This document shows, piece by piece, positions 1 through 5,445 of a stretch of DNA of 6,310 bases. Origin of the DNA: an uncultured Corynebacterium sp. (GTDB lineage Bacteria; Actinomycetota; Actinomycetes; Mycobacteriales; Mycobacteriaceae); contig CALTTF010000091.1 in NCBI GenBank assembly GCA_943908385.1, positions 1 to 6,310 of the forward strand. The letters are read 5' to 3'. Position numbers and translations under genes: made by a program. The stretch's first letter is position 1, and every line of letters begins with the position of its first letter. The notes under the pieces were generated by a model. That model ran no database searches, was not told the origin of the DNA, and worked only from the letters and a program-made list of their open reading frames with translations.

Positions 1-76
1 GGTATAGTGCCCACAAGCCATGTTCAGTTAAGAACGAACAGGTGAGATCGAACCAATGAGAGTGAGCTGGCGCGGG
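1..76. other. Short flank downstream of truB, no supportable gene
   Basis: This stretch is less GC-rich than the rest of the window and carries no convincing coding signal. On the plus strand all three frames are closed by position 59 or earlier, so at most it could hold the last codons of a convergent gene. On the minus strand an ATG at 21-19 opens toward the left edge (M-A-C-G-H-Y-T), but no Shine-Dalgarno sequence precedes it and too little is visible to call it. TATAGT at 3-8 resembles a -10 element and TGTTC (21-25) / GAACA (36-40) is a small inverted repeat. Neither can be assigned a role. Confidence 0.3.
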
Positions 77-985
77 CTAGAGGGTTGAAGGGCGGGCGAC
101 GAAGATCGTCGATAAGCGCTTGCCTTTTTCTTTGACGAGCGCGACGGCGCGCCCGTCCGGGCCGACGGCGGCGTGGATGCCTGTCAATCCGCGCGGCTCG
201 AGCCATTTGCCCATCGCGAGCGCAGCGTACTCGTCGGCGGCGACTGCGAGGACGGGCCACGCGGTGGTGAGCGCCTCGTCGAGGGTGAGCGACAGCGCGG
301 CGTTGTCCTCGAGCTCGTCGAGCGTACGGGCGTGCGCGAGCGTGAACGGGCCGGACGCCTCGCGGCGCAGCGCCGTCAGGTGACCGCCAACGCCGAGCGC
401 GGCGCCCATGTCGCGCGCGAGCGAGCGGATGTAGGTGCCCGACGAGCAGTGCACGCGCGCATCGACGTCGACGAAGGCGCCTTCGCGGCGGATCGCGGAG
501 ACATCGAAGCTGAAAATCGTGACGGGGCGCGGCGGAATCTCGACCTCCTTGCCCTCGCGGACGAGTTCGTGCGCGCGCTTGCCGTCGATCTTGATCGCGG
601 ACACCTTCGACGGCACCTGCATGATCTCGCCCGTCAGCGCGCGGACCTGCTCCATGATCTCGGCGTCGCTGATGTGCGACGCGTCCGTTTCGCTGAGCAC
701 CTCGCCTTCCGCGTCGTCGGTGCTCGTGGCCGCGCCGAGGCGGATCGTCGTGGAATAGATTTTCTCGTCGGCGACGAGGTGCGCGAGGAGCTTCGTCCCG
801 CGCTCAATGCCCGCCACGAGCACGCCCGTGGCCATGGGATCGAGCGTGCCCGCGTGTCCCACTTTGCGCGTGCCGAAGAAGCGCCGGAGCTTCGCCACGA
901 CATCATGGCTGGTCACGCCAGCAGGCTTATCGACGACAACCACGCCTGAGGTGGAAAGCGGATCTGCAGTTTGGCCCACGTTCAT
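77..985 (-). CDS. truB: tRNA pseudouridine-55 synthase TruB
   Basis: TruB isomerises uridine 55 in the T-arm of most tRNAs to pseudouridine in the cytoplasm. The predicted protein is 302 residues, normal for actinobacterial TruB. It opens with the family signature VVVDKPAGVTSHDVV (16-30). The catalytic aspartate is D49 in GHAGTLDPMATGVL (43-56), the conserved active-site tyrosine is Y77 in KIYS, and the arginine-bearing motif GTYIRSLARDMG follows, then GGHLTALRR. The C-terminal ~80 residues fit the small RNA-binding domain of actinobacterial TruB. One small deviation is RAHEL where many homologues have RAYxL. I chose the ATG at 985-983. The frame stays open upstream to 1303, but that part is antisense to ribF and unlike any TruB. 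AGGG stands 8 nt before this ATG; a GTG two codons upstream is possible. The gene is divergent from ribF. Confidence 0.95.
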   Translation of the reverse strand: MNVGQTADPLSTSGVVVVDKPAGVTSHDVVAKLRRFFGTRKVGHAGTLDPMATGVLVAGIERGTKLLAHLVADEKIYSTTIRLGAATSTDDAEGEVLSETDASHISDAEIMEQVRALTGEIMQVPSKVSAIKIDGKRAHELVREGKEVEIPPRPVTIFSFDVSAIRREGAFVDVDARVHCSSGTYIRSLARDMGAALGVGGHLTALRREASGPFTLAHARTLDELEDNAALSLTLDEALTTAWPVLAVAADEYAALAMGKWLEPRGLTGIHAAVGPDGRAVALVKEKGKRLSTIFVARPSTL

Positions 986-992
986 ACTCACC

Positions 993-998
993 ACCCTA
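993..998 (-). promoter_or_regulatory. Possible truB -10 element or Shine-Dalgarno
   Basis: Read on the minus strand, TAGGGT ends 7 nt before the truB ATG. It fits the actinobacterial -10 pattern TANNNT at the distance expected for a leaderless mRNA. The same bases (AGGG, 8 nt from ATG) could instead be a Shine-Dalgarno sequence on a longer transcript. The sequence alone cannot separate these. Confidence 0.3.
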
Positions 999-1003
999 TG
1001 CAC

Positions 1004-1009
1004 TACGCT
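1004..1009 (+). promoter_or_regulatory. Candidate -10 element for leaderless ribF
   Basis: TACGCT matches TANNNT and ends exactly 7 nt before the GTG start of ribF. No purine-rich Shine-Dalgarno sequence lies between. This spacing would put the first transcribed base at or next to the G of GTG, a leaderless mRNA. The -35 position (about 981-986, TTCATA) would lie over the first codon of divergent truB and is a poor match. Confidence 0.5.
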
Positions 1010-1016
1010 TTCCGGC

Positions 1017-1979
1017 GTGGATATTTTGTCTGGGCTCGGCCAGGTTCCCGCCGGCATGCGCGACCCCGTGGTCACCATCGGTGTCTTCGACGGCGTGCAC
1101 CGCGGCCACCAGAAGCTCATCCGGCGCGCGGTGAATCTCGCCCACGAGGCGGGCGTGGAGTGCGTCGTGATGACCTTTGACCCGCACCCGGTGACGATCT
1201 TCGCGCCGGAGCACGCCCCGGACACGCTGCTACCGCTGGAGGAGCGCGCCCGCCTCATCGGGGAGCTTGGCGTCGACCACCTGCTGGTCATCGACTTCAC
1301 CAAGGAGCTGGCGGGGGTCAGCCCGGAGGACTATTTCCGCGGCGTCATCGTGGACACGCTGCACGCTTCCCGCGTCGTGGTGGGGGAGAACTTCACCTTC
1401 GGTGCCGGGGGCTTGGGCACCGCGCAGACGATGCTCGCGCTCGGGGAGAAGTACGGTGTCAACGTCGACGTTGTTTCGCTGCTTTTCGACGGCAACGAGC
1501 GCATCTGCTCCACCGCAATCCGCGACGCCCTGGCAGGCGGGGACGTGGCGCAGGCCTCCGAATTCTTGGGCCGCGAATTCTCCGTGACCGCCGAGGTGGA
1601 GCGCGGCGCTGGCCGCGGCGGGCGCGAGCTCGGGTACCCGACTGCGAACCAGTACGCCTCCGACACCGAGGCTGTTCCCGCCGACGGCGTCTACGCCGGC
1701 TGGTTCACTGTGCTGCCGGACGGCCGCGACATCGACGGCGACATGGAGCCCGGCATCCGCTACCGCGCGGCGATCTCCGTGGGCACCAACCCGACCTTCG
1801 GCGACCACCGGCGCTCCATCGAGTCCTTCGTGCTCGACCGCGACGCCGATCTCTACGGCCGCACCGCACGCGTGGAATTCATCGCGAAGGTGCGCGACAT
1901 GTTCAAATTCGACTCCGTCGACGAGCTGCTGGAGAACATGGCCCGCGATGTTGCCCGCGTGCGCGAGATTCTGTCCTAG
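1017..1979 (+). CDS. ribF: Bifunctional riboflavin kinase / FAD synthetase RibF
   Basis: RibF phosphorylates riboflavin to FMN and then adenylylates FMN to FAD in the cytoplasm, feeding all flavoenzymes. The 320-residue length is typical. The N-terminal FMN adenylyltransferase domain shows GVFDGVHRGHQ (22-32, nucleotide-binding HxGH-like), TFDPHP (53-58), VVGENFTFG (121-129) and CSTAIRDAL (164-172, the STxIR motif). The C-terminal flavokinase domain starts with GRELGYPTANQ (202-212, PTAN motif), followed by ADGVYAGW, AISVGTNPTFG and the IESFVLD segment carrying the catalytic glutamate, with LYG shortly after. I start it at GTG 1017 (MDILSGL). The frame is open back to 807, but that part is antisense to truB, and corynebacterial RibF, as I recall it, begins MDI. 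No ribosome binding site is visible, in line with leaderless translation. The nucleoside hydrolase follows after 54 bp. Confidence 0.96.
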   Translation: MDILSGLGQVPAGMRDPVVTIGVFDGVHRGHQKLIRRAVNLAHEAGVECVVMTFDPHPVTIFAPEHAPDTLLPLEERARLIGELGVDHLLVIDFTKELAGVSPEDYFRGVIVDTLHASRVVVGENFTFGAGGLGTAQTMLALGEKYGVNVDVVSLLFDGNERICSTAIRDALAGGDVAQASEFLGREFSVTAEVERGAGRGGRELGYPTANQYASDTEAVPADGVYAGWFTVLPDGRDIDGDMEPGIRYRAAISVGTNPTFGDHRRSIESFVLDRDADLYGRTARVEFIAKVRDMFKFDSVDELLENMARDVARVREILS

Positions 1980-2019
1980 CTCGTCCGCACCTTCTCCGAG
2001 CCCGAGCGGTGCCACGGGC

Positions 2020-2025
2020 TAGTGT
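2020..2025 (+). promoter_or_regulatory. Candidate -10 element for leaderless nucleoside hydrolase
   Basis: TAGTGT fits TANNNT and ends 8 nt before the ATG at 2034, again with no Shine-Dalgarno sequence in between. It lies at the 3' end of a 6-bp inverted repeat, AGCCCG (1999-2004) / CGGGCT (2015-2020), that starts 20 bp after the ribF stop. That repeat has no T-tract, so I do not call it a terminator. No clear -35 element is seen. Confidence 0.45.
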
Positions 2026-2033
2026 GGTGTCCC

Positions 2034-2990
2034 ATGACCCGCAAAATGATTCTTGATCTGGACACCGGCATCGACGATGCCCTCGCTCTCGCCTACGCGC
2101 TCGGCTCGGAAGAAGTCGACCTGATCGGTGTGACCGGCACCTACGGCAATGTGCTCGTGGAGACCGGTGTGCGCAACACCCTCGCCATTCTCGAGCTGTT
2201 CGGCCGCACCGACATTCCCGTCTACGCGGGACCGGGCCACGCCAGCGCGAAGGATTCCTTTGAGGTGCTGGAGATTTCCGAGTTCATTCACGGCACAAAC
2301 GGCGTTGGCGAGGCGGAACTGCCGGAGCCGCAGCGCGCAGTGGAGACGAAGTCTGCGGTGGACTTCCTCGTCGAGTCAGTCGAGCAGTACGGCGACGAGC
2401 TCGTCATCGTTCCCACCGGCCCGTCCACCACGATCGCCGCGGCCGCCAAGGTGAGCGACACCTTCGCGGACAACGCCCACATCGTCATGATGGGCGGCGC
2501 CCTCACCGTCCCAGGCAATGTCTCTCCGTGGGCCGAGGCCAACGTCAACCAGGACCCCGAGGCCACCGACGCGATCTTCCGCCGCCTCAAGGACATCACC
2601 ATGATCGGCCTCGACGTCACGCTGCAGACGCTGCTCACCGTCGCCGAGACCGCGAAGTGGGAGGCTCTCGGCACCCCGGGCGGCGACTTCCTCGTGGCCG
2701 CCACGAACTACTACATCGACGCCTACAAGACCACGGCGCCGCACCTCGGCGGCTGCGGCCTGCACGACCCGCTGGCCGTCGGCGTGGCCATCGACCCGAG
2801 CCTCGTGGAGACCATCGCGATCAACCTCAAGGTGGATACCGAAGGGGAGACCCGCGGCCGGACCATCGGCGACGAGACCCGCCTCAATGAGGAGGAGAAG
2901 ACGGCGAAGGTGGCAGTCGGCGTCGATAAGCAACGCTTCCTCGCTGAATTCATGCGTCGATTGACGGACCTTGCGGCGGATGCGAAGTAG
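2034..2990 (+). CDS. Inosine-uridine preferring nucleoside hydrolase family protein
   Basis: Members of this family cleave the N-glycosidic bond of ribonucleosides, giving free base plus ribose for salvage in the cytoplasm. The 318-residue protein has the N-terminal calcium/ribose-binding aspartate cluster DLDTGIDD (8-15: D8, D10, D14, D15), TYGNV with N39, HGTNGVGE (86-93), MMGGA (152-156), GNVSPWAEANVNQDPEA (161-177, with N162, E168, N170 and D174 at ligand-binding positions), and HDP (244-246), the C-terminal histidine-aspartate pair. The usual DTDPGxDD is altered to DLDTGIDD, HGxDG to HGTNG and GPLTN to GPSTT, so base preference cannot be predicted. Start: ATG 2034 rather than the GTG four codons upstream, because the latter sits inside the probable -10 element. 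An orthologue between ribF and rpsO is, as I recall, usual in Corynebacterium, so this is likely a vertically inherited neighbour. Confidence 0.9.
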   Translation: MTRKMILDLDTGIDDALALAYALGSEEVDLIGVTGTYGNVLVETGVRNTLAILELFGRTDIPVYAGPGHASAKDSFEVLEISEFIHGTNGVGEAELPEPQRAVETKSAVDFLVESVEQYGDELVIVPTGPSTTIAAAAKVSDTFADNAHIVMMGGALTVPGNVSPWAEANVNQDPEATDAIFRRLKDITMIGLDVTLQTLLTVAETAKWEALGTPGGDFLVAATNYYIDAYKTTAPHLGGCGLHDPLAVGVAIDPSLVETIAINLKVDTEGETRGRTIGDETRLNEEEKTAKVAVGVDKQRFLAEFMRRLTDLAADAK

Positions 2991-2996
2991 ACGCGA

Positions 2997-3027
2997 TTAA
3001 CGGTTGGGTGAGGCCGTGCGCTAGCAT
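2997..3027 (+). promoter_or_regulatory. Probable rpsO promoter
   Basis: TAGCAT at 3022-3027 is a good -10 candidate in the 169-bp gap before rpsO. A weak -35 match, TTAACG, lies at 2997-3002 with a rather long 19-bp spacer. Transcription would start near 3034. The -10 string extended downstream (TAGCATGTCT) recurs almost identically before pnp (TAGCATGCCT at 5775). Confidence 0.45.
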
Positions 3028-3033
3028 GTCTTT

Positions 3034-3159
3034 CTCGGTAACGGCACCACGCTGTGCTCAGTGCAGCGCGGCCTGACTGCGGTTCGCAGCAGTCGCCGGA
3101 GCCGCTTCCCGGTAGGGAAGATCCGCAGAATGCGAACTGAAATAACCAAGGAGAAAACA
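3034..3159 (+). promoter_or_regulatory. Structured rpsO leader, candidate S15 autoregulatory element
   Basis: The leader between the probable start of transcription and rpsO contains three local hairpins. The first is CGCTG (3050-3054) with CAGCG (3064-3068), extendable past an A-C mismatch by CC (3047-3048) / GG (3070-3071). The second is CTGCG (3077-3081) with CGCAG (3085-3089), or alternatively GACTGC (3075-3080) with GCAGTC (3089-3094). The third is CTTCCC (3105-3110), loop GGTA, GGGAAG (3115-3120), extendable across an internal loop by CGGA (3097-3100) / TCCG (3122-3125). Ribosomal protein S15 represses its own mRNA through different leader structures in several phyla. That this leader does so is inference from position and structure only. 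Confidence 0.4.
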
Positions 3160-3429
3160 ATGGCTTTGACCACTGAGAAGAAGGCTGAAATCCTCAAGGA
3201 GTACGGCCTGCACGAGACCGACACCGGCTCCCCGGAGGCTCAGGTCGCGCTGCTGACCGAGCGCATCAACAACCTGACCGAGCACCTCAAGGGCCACAAG
3301 CACGACCACCACTCCCGTCGTGGTCTGCTGCTGCTCGTCGGCCGTCGCCGCGGTCTGCTGAAGTACCTGCGCGAGAACAACGTTGAGCGTTACCGCGACC
3401 TCATCGCCCGCCTGGGTCTGCGCCGCTAA
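3160..3429 (+). CDS. rpsO: 30S ribosomal protein S15
   Basis: S15 is a primary binder of the central domain of 16S rRNA and also forms a bridge to the large subunit. At 89 residues the protein has exactly the family length. It carries DTGSPEAQVALLTERI (21-36) and the rRNA-contacting segment HLKGHKHDHHSRRGLLLLVGRRR (42-64), with H42, D49 and S52 at conserved contact positions. The start is ATG 3160, preceded by the Shine-Dalgarno sequence AAGGAG (3148-3153) at 6 nt. The frame is open further upstream, but that part is the structured leader and not S15-like. An intrinsic terminator follows closely, so the gene appears to be transcribed alone rather than with pnp. Confidence 0.98.
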   Translation: MALTTEKKAEILKEYGLHETDTGSPEAQVALLTERINNLTEHLKGHKHDHHSRRGLLLLVGRRRGLLKYLRENNVERYRDLIARLGLRR

Positions 3430-3452
3430 CTTCGCGCACCACTTCACGGAAT

Positions 3453-3484
3453 AACGGCTACCGAATTTTCGGTGGCCGTTTTTT
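3453..3484 (+). terminator. Intrinsic terminator of rpsO
   Basis: An 11-bp stem pairs 3453-3463 with 3470-3480, with one G-T wobble and a six-base loop AATTTT, and runs into six T (3479-3484). It starts 23 nt after the rpsO stop codon and would end the S15 transcript before the phosphate block. Confidence 0.92.
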
Positions 3485-3654
3485 CATGCCCTGATCTCGA
3501 CGGCGGTGTCTGTGGATTTCTTTAAATCTCGGTGAATCGTATGCGTCACGTGTTGTTAACGTAGCCTGATCAGCGCCCCATTTAGGCTGCCGAAAGCGTC
3601 TATGCAATAAAAAGTTTGTATGGCAGTCGGTGGTGCAAAAGAGTACTTTCGCTC
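3485..3654. promoter_or_regulatory. Intergenic region upstream of pitA
   Basis: This 170-bp non-coding stretch is less GC-rich than its neighbours and should contain the pitA promoter. Candidate -10 elements are TAGCCT (3562-3567) and, closer, TACTTT (3644-3649), which ends 5 nt before the pitA ATG and would give a nearly leaderless mRNA. AAAAGAG (3637-3643 region) is at best a weak, distant ribosome binding site. An imperfect 18-bp palindrome (3532-3549, GTGA...TCAC, 6 of 9 positions symmetric), CACGTG (3547-3552) and GTTAAC (3555-3560) are clustered and operator-like. A GATTT/AAATC hairpin (3515-3528) lies further upstream. No Pho-box-like direct repeat is visible here. Confidence 0.35.
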
Positions 3655-5013
3655 ATGACGACCGAGCTGATCCTACTGCTGATCATCATTGTTACCGCGC
3701 TAGCTTTCGACTTCACCAACGGCTTCCACGACACCGCGAACGCCATGGCGACGTCGATTGCGACAGGTGCCCTCAAGCCCAAGACTGCCGTCATTCTCGC
3801 CGGCTGCTTGAACTTTGTGGGTGCGTTCATCTCTATTGAGGTGGCTAAGACTGTGGCCAAGGGCATCGTCCGGCTAGAAGAATTCGACCTCAGCGACAAT
3901 GCCCAAGCCGATACGTTGCTTCTGATTGTGTTCTGCGGCCTGATTGGCGGCATCCTTTGGAACTTGTTCACCTGGCTCTTCGGTATTCCATCGTCCTCCT
4001 CGCACTCCTTGTTCGGTGGCCTCATCGGCGCCGCTATCGGTGCGATGGGTTTCGGCGGCGTGCTGTGGGGCGGTGTGCTGAATAAGATCATCGTGCCGGC
4101 CGTCGCCGCTCCGGTGGTCGCTGGACTCGTCGCGGCATGTGGCACGGCTGGCGTGTACTACTTCACCTCCCAGCTGCGCGAGAAGGAACGCGACAACTAC
4201 TTCCGCTGGGGCCAGATTGGGTCCGCCTCGCTGGTGGCCCTCGCGCACGGTACCTCCGACGCGCAGAAAACCATGGGCGTGATCTTCCTGGCGCTCGTCG
4301 CCACCGGTCACCTGGATGAGTCCGCAGACATGCCGCTGTGGGTGACCTTCGCATGTGCGACTGCGATCGCCCTGGGCACCTACTCCGGCGGCTGGCGCGT
4401 GATCCGCACTCTGGGCAAGGGTCTGGTGGAGATTTCCTCCCCGCAGGGCATGGCAGCTGAGACCGCATCCGCCGTGATCATTCTTTCCTCCTCTCACCTG
4501 GGTATGGCGCTGTCAACCACCCACGTCGCCACCGGCTCCATCCTCGGCACCGGCATTGGCAAGAAGGGGGCGGAAGTCCGCTGGAACGTTGCCGGCCGCA
4601 TGGCCATCGCCTGGATCACCACGCTGCCCATTGCCGCGATTGTCGCCGGCGTGCTGTTCTGGATCTCCGATTTGATCTCCAACGCCACCAATGCCGTCGT
4701 CGGAGCGCTTTTCGCACTCGCAGTGCTCGTGGTCTTGGTCCTGTACATGCTGCACCGCGCACGCCAAAACCCGATCCACTCCGGCAACGTCAACGACGAC
4801 TGGGATGGCGACGGCAGGCCCGACACCGACACTGACGCGGATTCCCGCGCAGCTGCGCAGACCCGAGAAAAGGTCGTCGCCGGTGCACCGGCGCAATCGG
4901 CTGAGCGGCGCGATTCCGGCGAACCGGCAGACTTCGTGGACACGAGCCGGGGCGGCTCAACCACATTCAAGGACCTGCCAGGGGAATCCGACGGCACGTC
5001 CGGCACGAAGTAG
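3655..5013 (+). CDS. pitA: PiT-family inorganic phosphate transporter
   Basis: PiT permeases (TC 2.A.20) move inorganic phosphate, often as a metal-phosphate complex with protons, across the cytoplasmic membrane. The 452-residue protein shows the two inverted halves of the family. The first has FDFTNGFHDTANAMATS (18-34) and PSSSSHSLFGG (112-122); the second has AHGTSDAQKTMG (197-208) and LSTTHVATGSILGTG from about 286. Roughly nine or ten hydrophobic segments run to about residue 366. The last 86 residues (367-452) form a hydrophilic, mostly acidic tail beginning HRARQNPIHSG, with a calcium-loop-like stretch DDWDGDGRPDTDTDAD (381-396). Start: ATG 3655, giving the usual MTTEL followed at once by the first membrane helix; a TTG at 3616 is less likely. 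A small membrane protein gene follows after 52 bp, probably in the same transcript. Confidence 0.93.
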   Translation: MTTELILLLIIIVTALAFDFTNGFHDTANAMATSIATGALKPKTAVILAGCLNFVGAFISIEVAKTVAKGIVRLEEFDLSDNAQADTLLLIVFCGLIGGILWNLFTWLFGIPSSSSHSLFGGLIGAAIGAMGFGGVLWGGVLNKIIVPAVAAPVVAGLVAACGTAGVYYFTSQLREKERDNYFRWGQIGSASLVALAHGTSDAQKTMGVIFLALVATGHLDESADMPLWVTFACATAIALGTYSGGWRVIRTLGKGLVEISSPQGMAAETASAVIILSSSHLGMALSTTHVATGSILGTGIGKKGAEVRWNVAGRMAIAWITTLPIAAIVAGVLFWISDLISNATNAVVGALFALAVLVVLVLYMLHRARQNPIHSGNVNDDWDGDGRPDTDTDADSRAAAQTREKVVAGAPAQSAERRDSGEPADFVDTSRGGSTTFKDLPGESDGTSGTK

Positions 5014-5065
5014 CTGACAGAGACGACGAGAAAAATCGACGGAAGCTCATCAAGGAGTACAAGAC

Positions 5066-5332
5066 ATGGAACTGCTTCAATCCCTCGTCCAGGTCACGCT
5101 GGGCGGCCTGATCCTCGGTGCAGGGTTGCCAATTCTGTTCGCGCTGGGCGTCCGCTTCGCCGTGCCGCACAAGGACGCCGGCGACGGGAGTGCGCCGAAT
5201 AAGGTGCTGGCGTGGATCTTCTTCGCCATCATCATCGTCGCCCTGGTAGTGGGCATCCTCTGGATCGCCCAAGGTCGAATCTCGACCACCTTCGGTGTCG
5301 ACTTGTTCGGTACCGGCGGCAAGGGCGTGTAG
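5066..5332 (+). CDS. Small membrane protein with two predicted helices, next to pitA
   Basis: I do not recognise a named family. The 88-residue protein has two clear hydrophobic segments, about 8-33 (rich in G and L) and about 47-69 (WIFFAIIIVALVVGILWIA). A short charged polar loop, PHKDAGDGSAPNK (34-46), joins them, and a glycine-rich tail ends GTGGKGV. By the positive-inside rule the loop is only weakly positive, so topology is uncertain. The ATG at 5066 is well supported by AAGGAG (5052-5057) at 8 nt spacing, and codon use matches the neighbours. It lies 52 bp after pitA on the same strand with no terminator between, so co-transcription is likely. A role as partner, stabiliser or regulator of the phosphate permease is inference from position alone. 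Confidence 0.8.
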   Translation: MELLQSLVQVTLGGLILGAGLPILFALGVRFAVPHKDAGDGSAPNKVLAWIFFAIIIVALVVGILWIAQGRISTTFGVDLFGTGGKGV

Positions 5333-5370
5333 CCACTGTCGCGGTGTGACGCGCCGAAAACAACTAAATT

Positions 5371-5399
5371 GTGAACCAAAGGTGAACCTCAGGTAAACT
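5371..5399 (+). promoter_or_regulatory. Pho-box-like triple direct repeat with overlapping -10
   Basis: GTGAACC occurs at 5371-5377 and 5382-5388, and the related GTAAACT at 5393-5399, all at an exact 11-bp period. The first two 11-mer units agree at 9 of 11 positions. TAAACT (5394-5399) within the third unit is a full match to the TANANT -10 pattern, and the first unit falls at the -35 position (17-bp spacing). On the other strand the repeat reads GGTTCAC N4 GGTTCAC. That matches what I recall of Streptomyces PhoP and mycobacterial RegX3 sites, and the 11-bp tandem layout of Corynebacterium PhoR sites. It probably controls the 85-residue gene starting at 5446, with transcription starting near 5406. 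Confidence 0.6.
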
Positions 5400-5445
5400 T
5401 CTTTGTCGCAGTGAGCGAACGAACGATTCGCACGAAAGGAGCACC

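Noticed and set aside
21..40. TGTTC...GAACA inverted repeat as an SOS (LexA) operator
   Set aside because: LexA sites of Gram-positive bacteria have GAAC-N4-GTTC order; here the half-sites are in the opposite order with a 10-nt gap.
173..949. 258-codon plus-strand open frame antisense to truB
   Set aside because: Composition is Arg/Ala/Glu-rich low-complexity typical of a shadow frame in high-GC DNA; truB is unmistakable on the other strand.
807..1016. N-terminal extension of ribF on the plus strand (open frame from 807)
   Set aside because: It runs antisense through the catalytic region of truB; the RibF family sequence begins at the GTG at 1017.
986..1303. N-terminal extension of truB on the minus strand (open frame to 1303)
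   Set aside because: The added residues are antisense to the conserved N-terminal half of ribF and resemble no TruB; the ATG at 985 gives a normal 302-residue protein.
1230..2015. 261-codon minus-strand open frame antisense to ribF
   Set aside because: Shadow of the GC-rich codon pattern of ribF, with no recognisable motif and no ribosome binding site.
1999..2020. 6-bp inverted repeat after ribF as a terminator
   Set aside because: The stem is short with a 10-nt loop and no T-tract, and its 3' arm merges with the probable -10 of the next gene; it may be chance.
3061..3159. In-frame upstream extension of rpsO from a GTG at 3061
   Set aside because: S15 is 89 residues in nearly all bacteria, and AAGGAG precedes the ATG at 3160; the extension is the hairpin-rich leader.
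3874..4497. 207-codon minus-strand open frame inside pitA
   Set aside because: Antisense to conserved PiT motifs; His/Gly/Glu-rich shadow translation with no family resemblance.
5334..5352. CGCG-flanked short hairpin after the two-helix protein gene as a terminator
   Set aside because: Only four base pairs and followed by A-rich rather than T-rich sequence, so read-through into the 85-residue gene remains possible.
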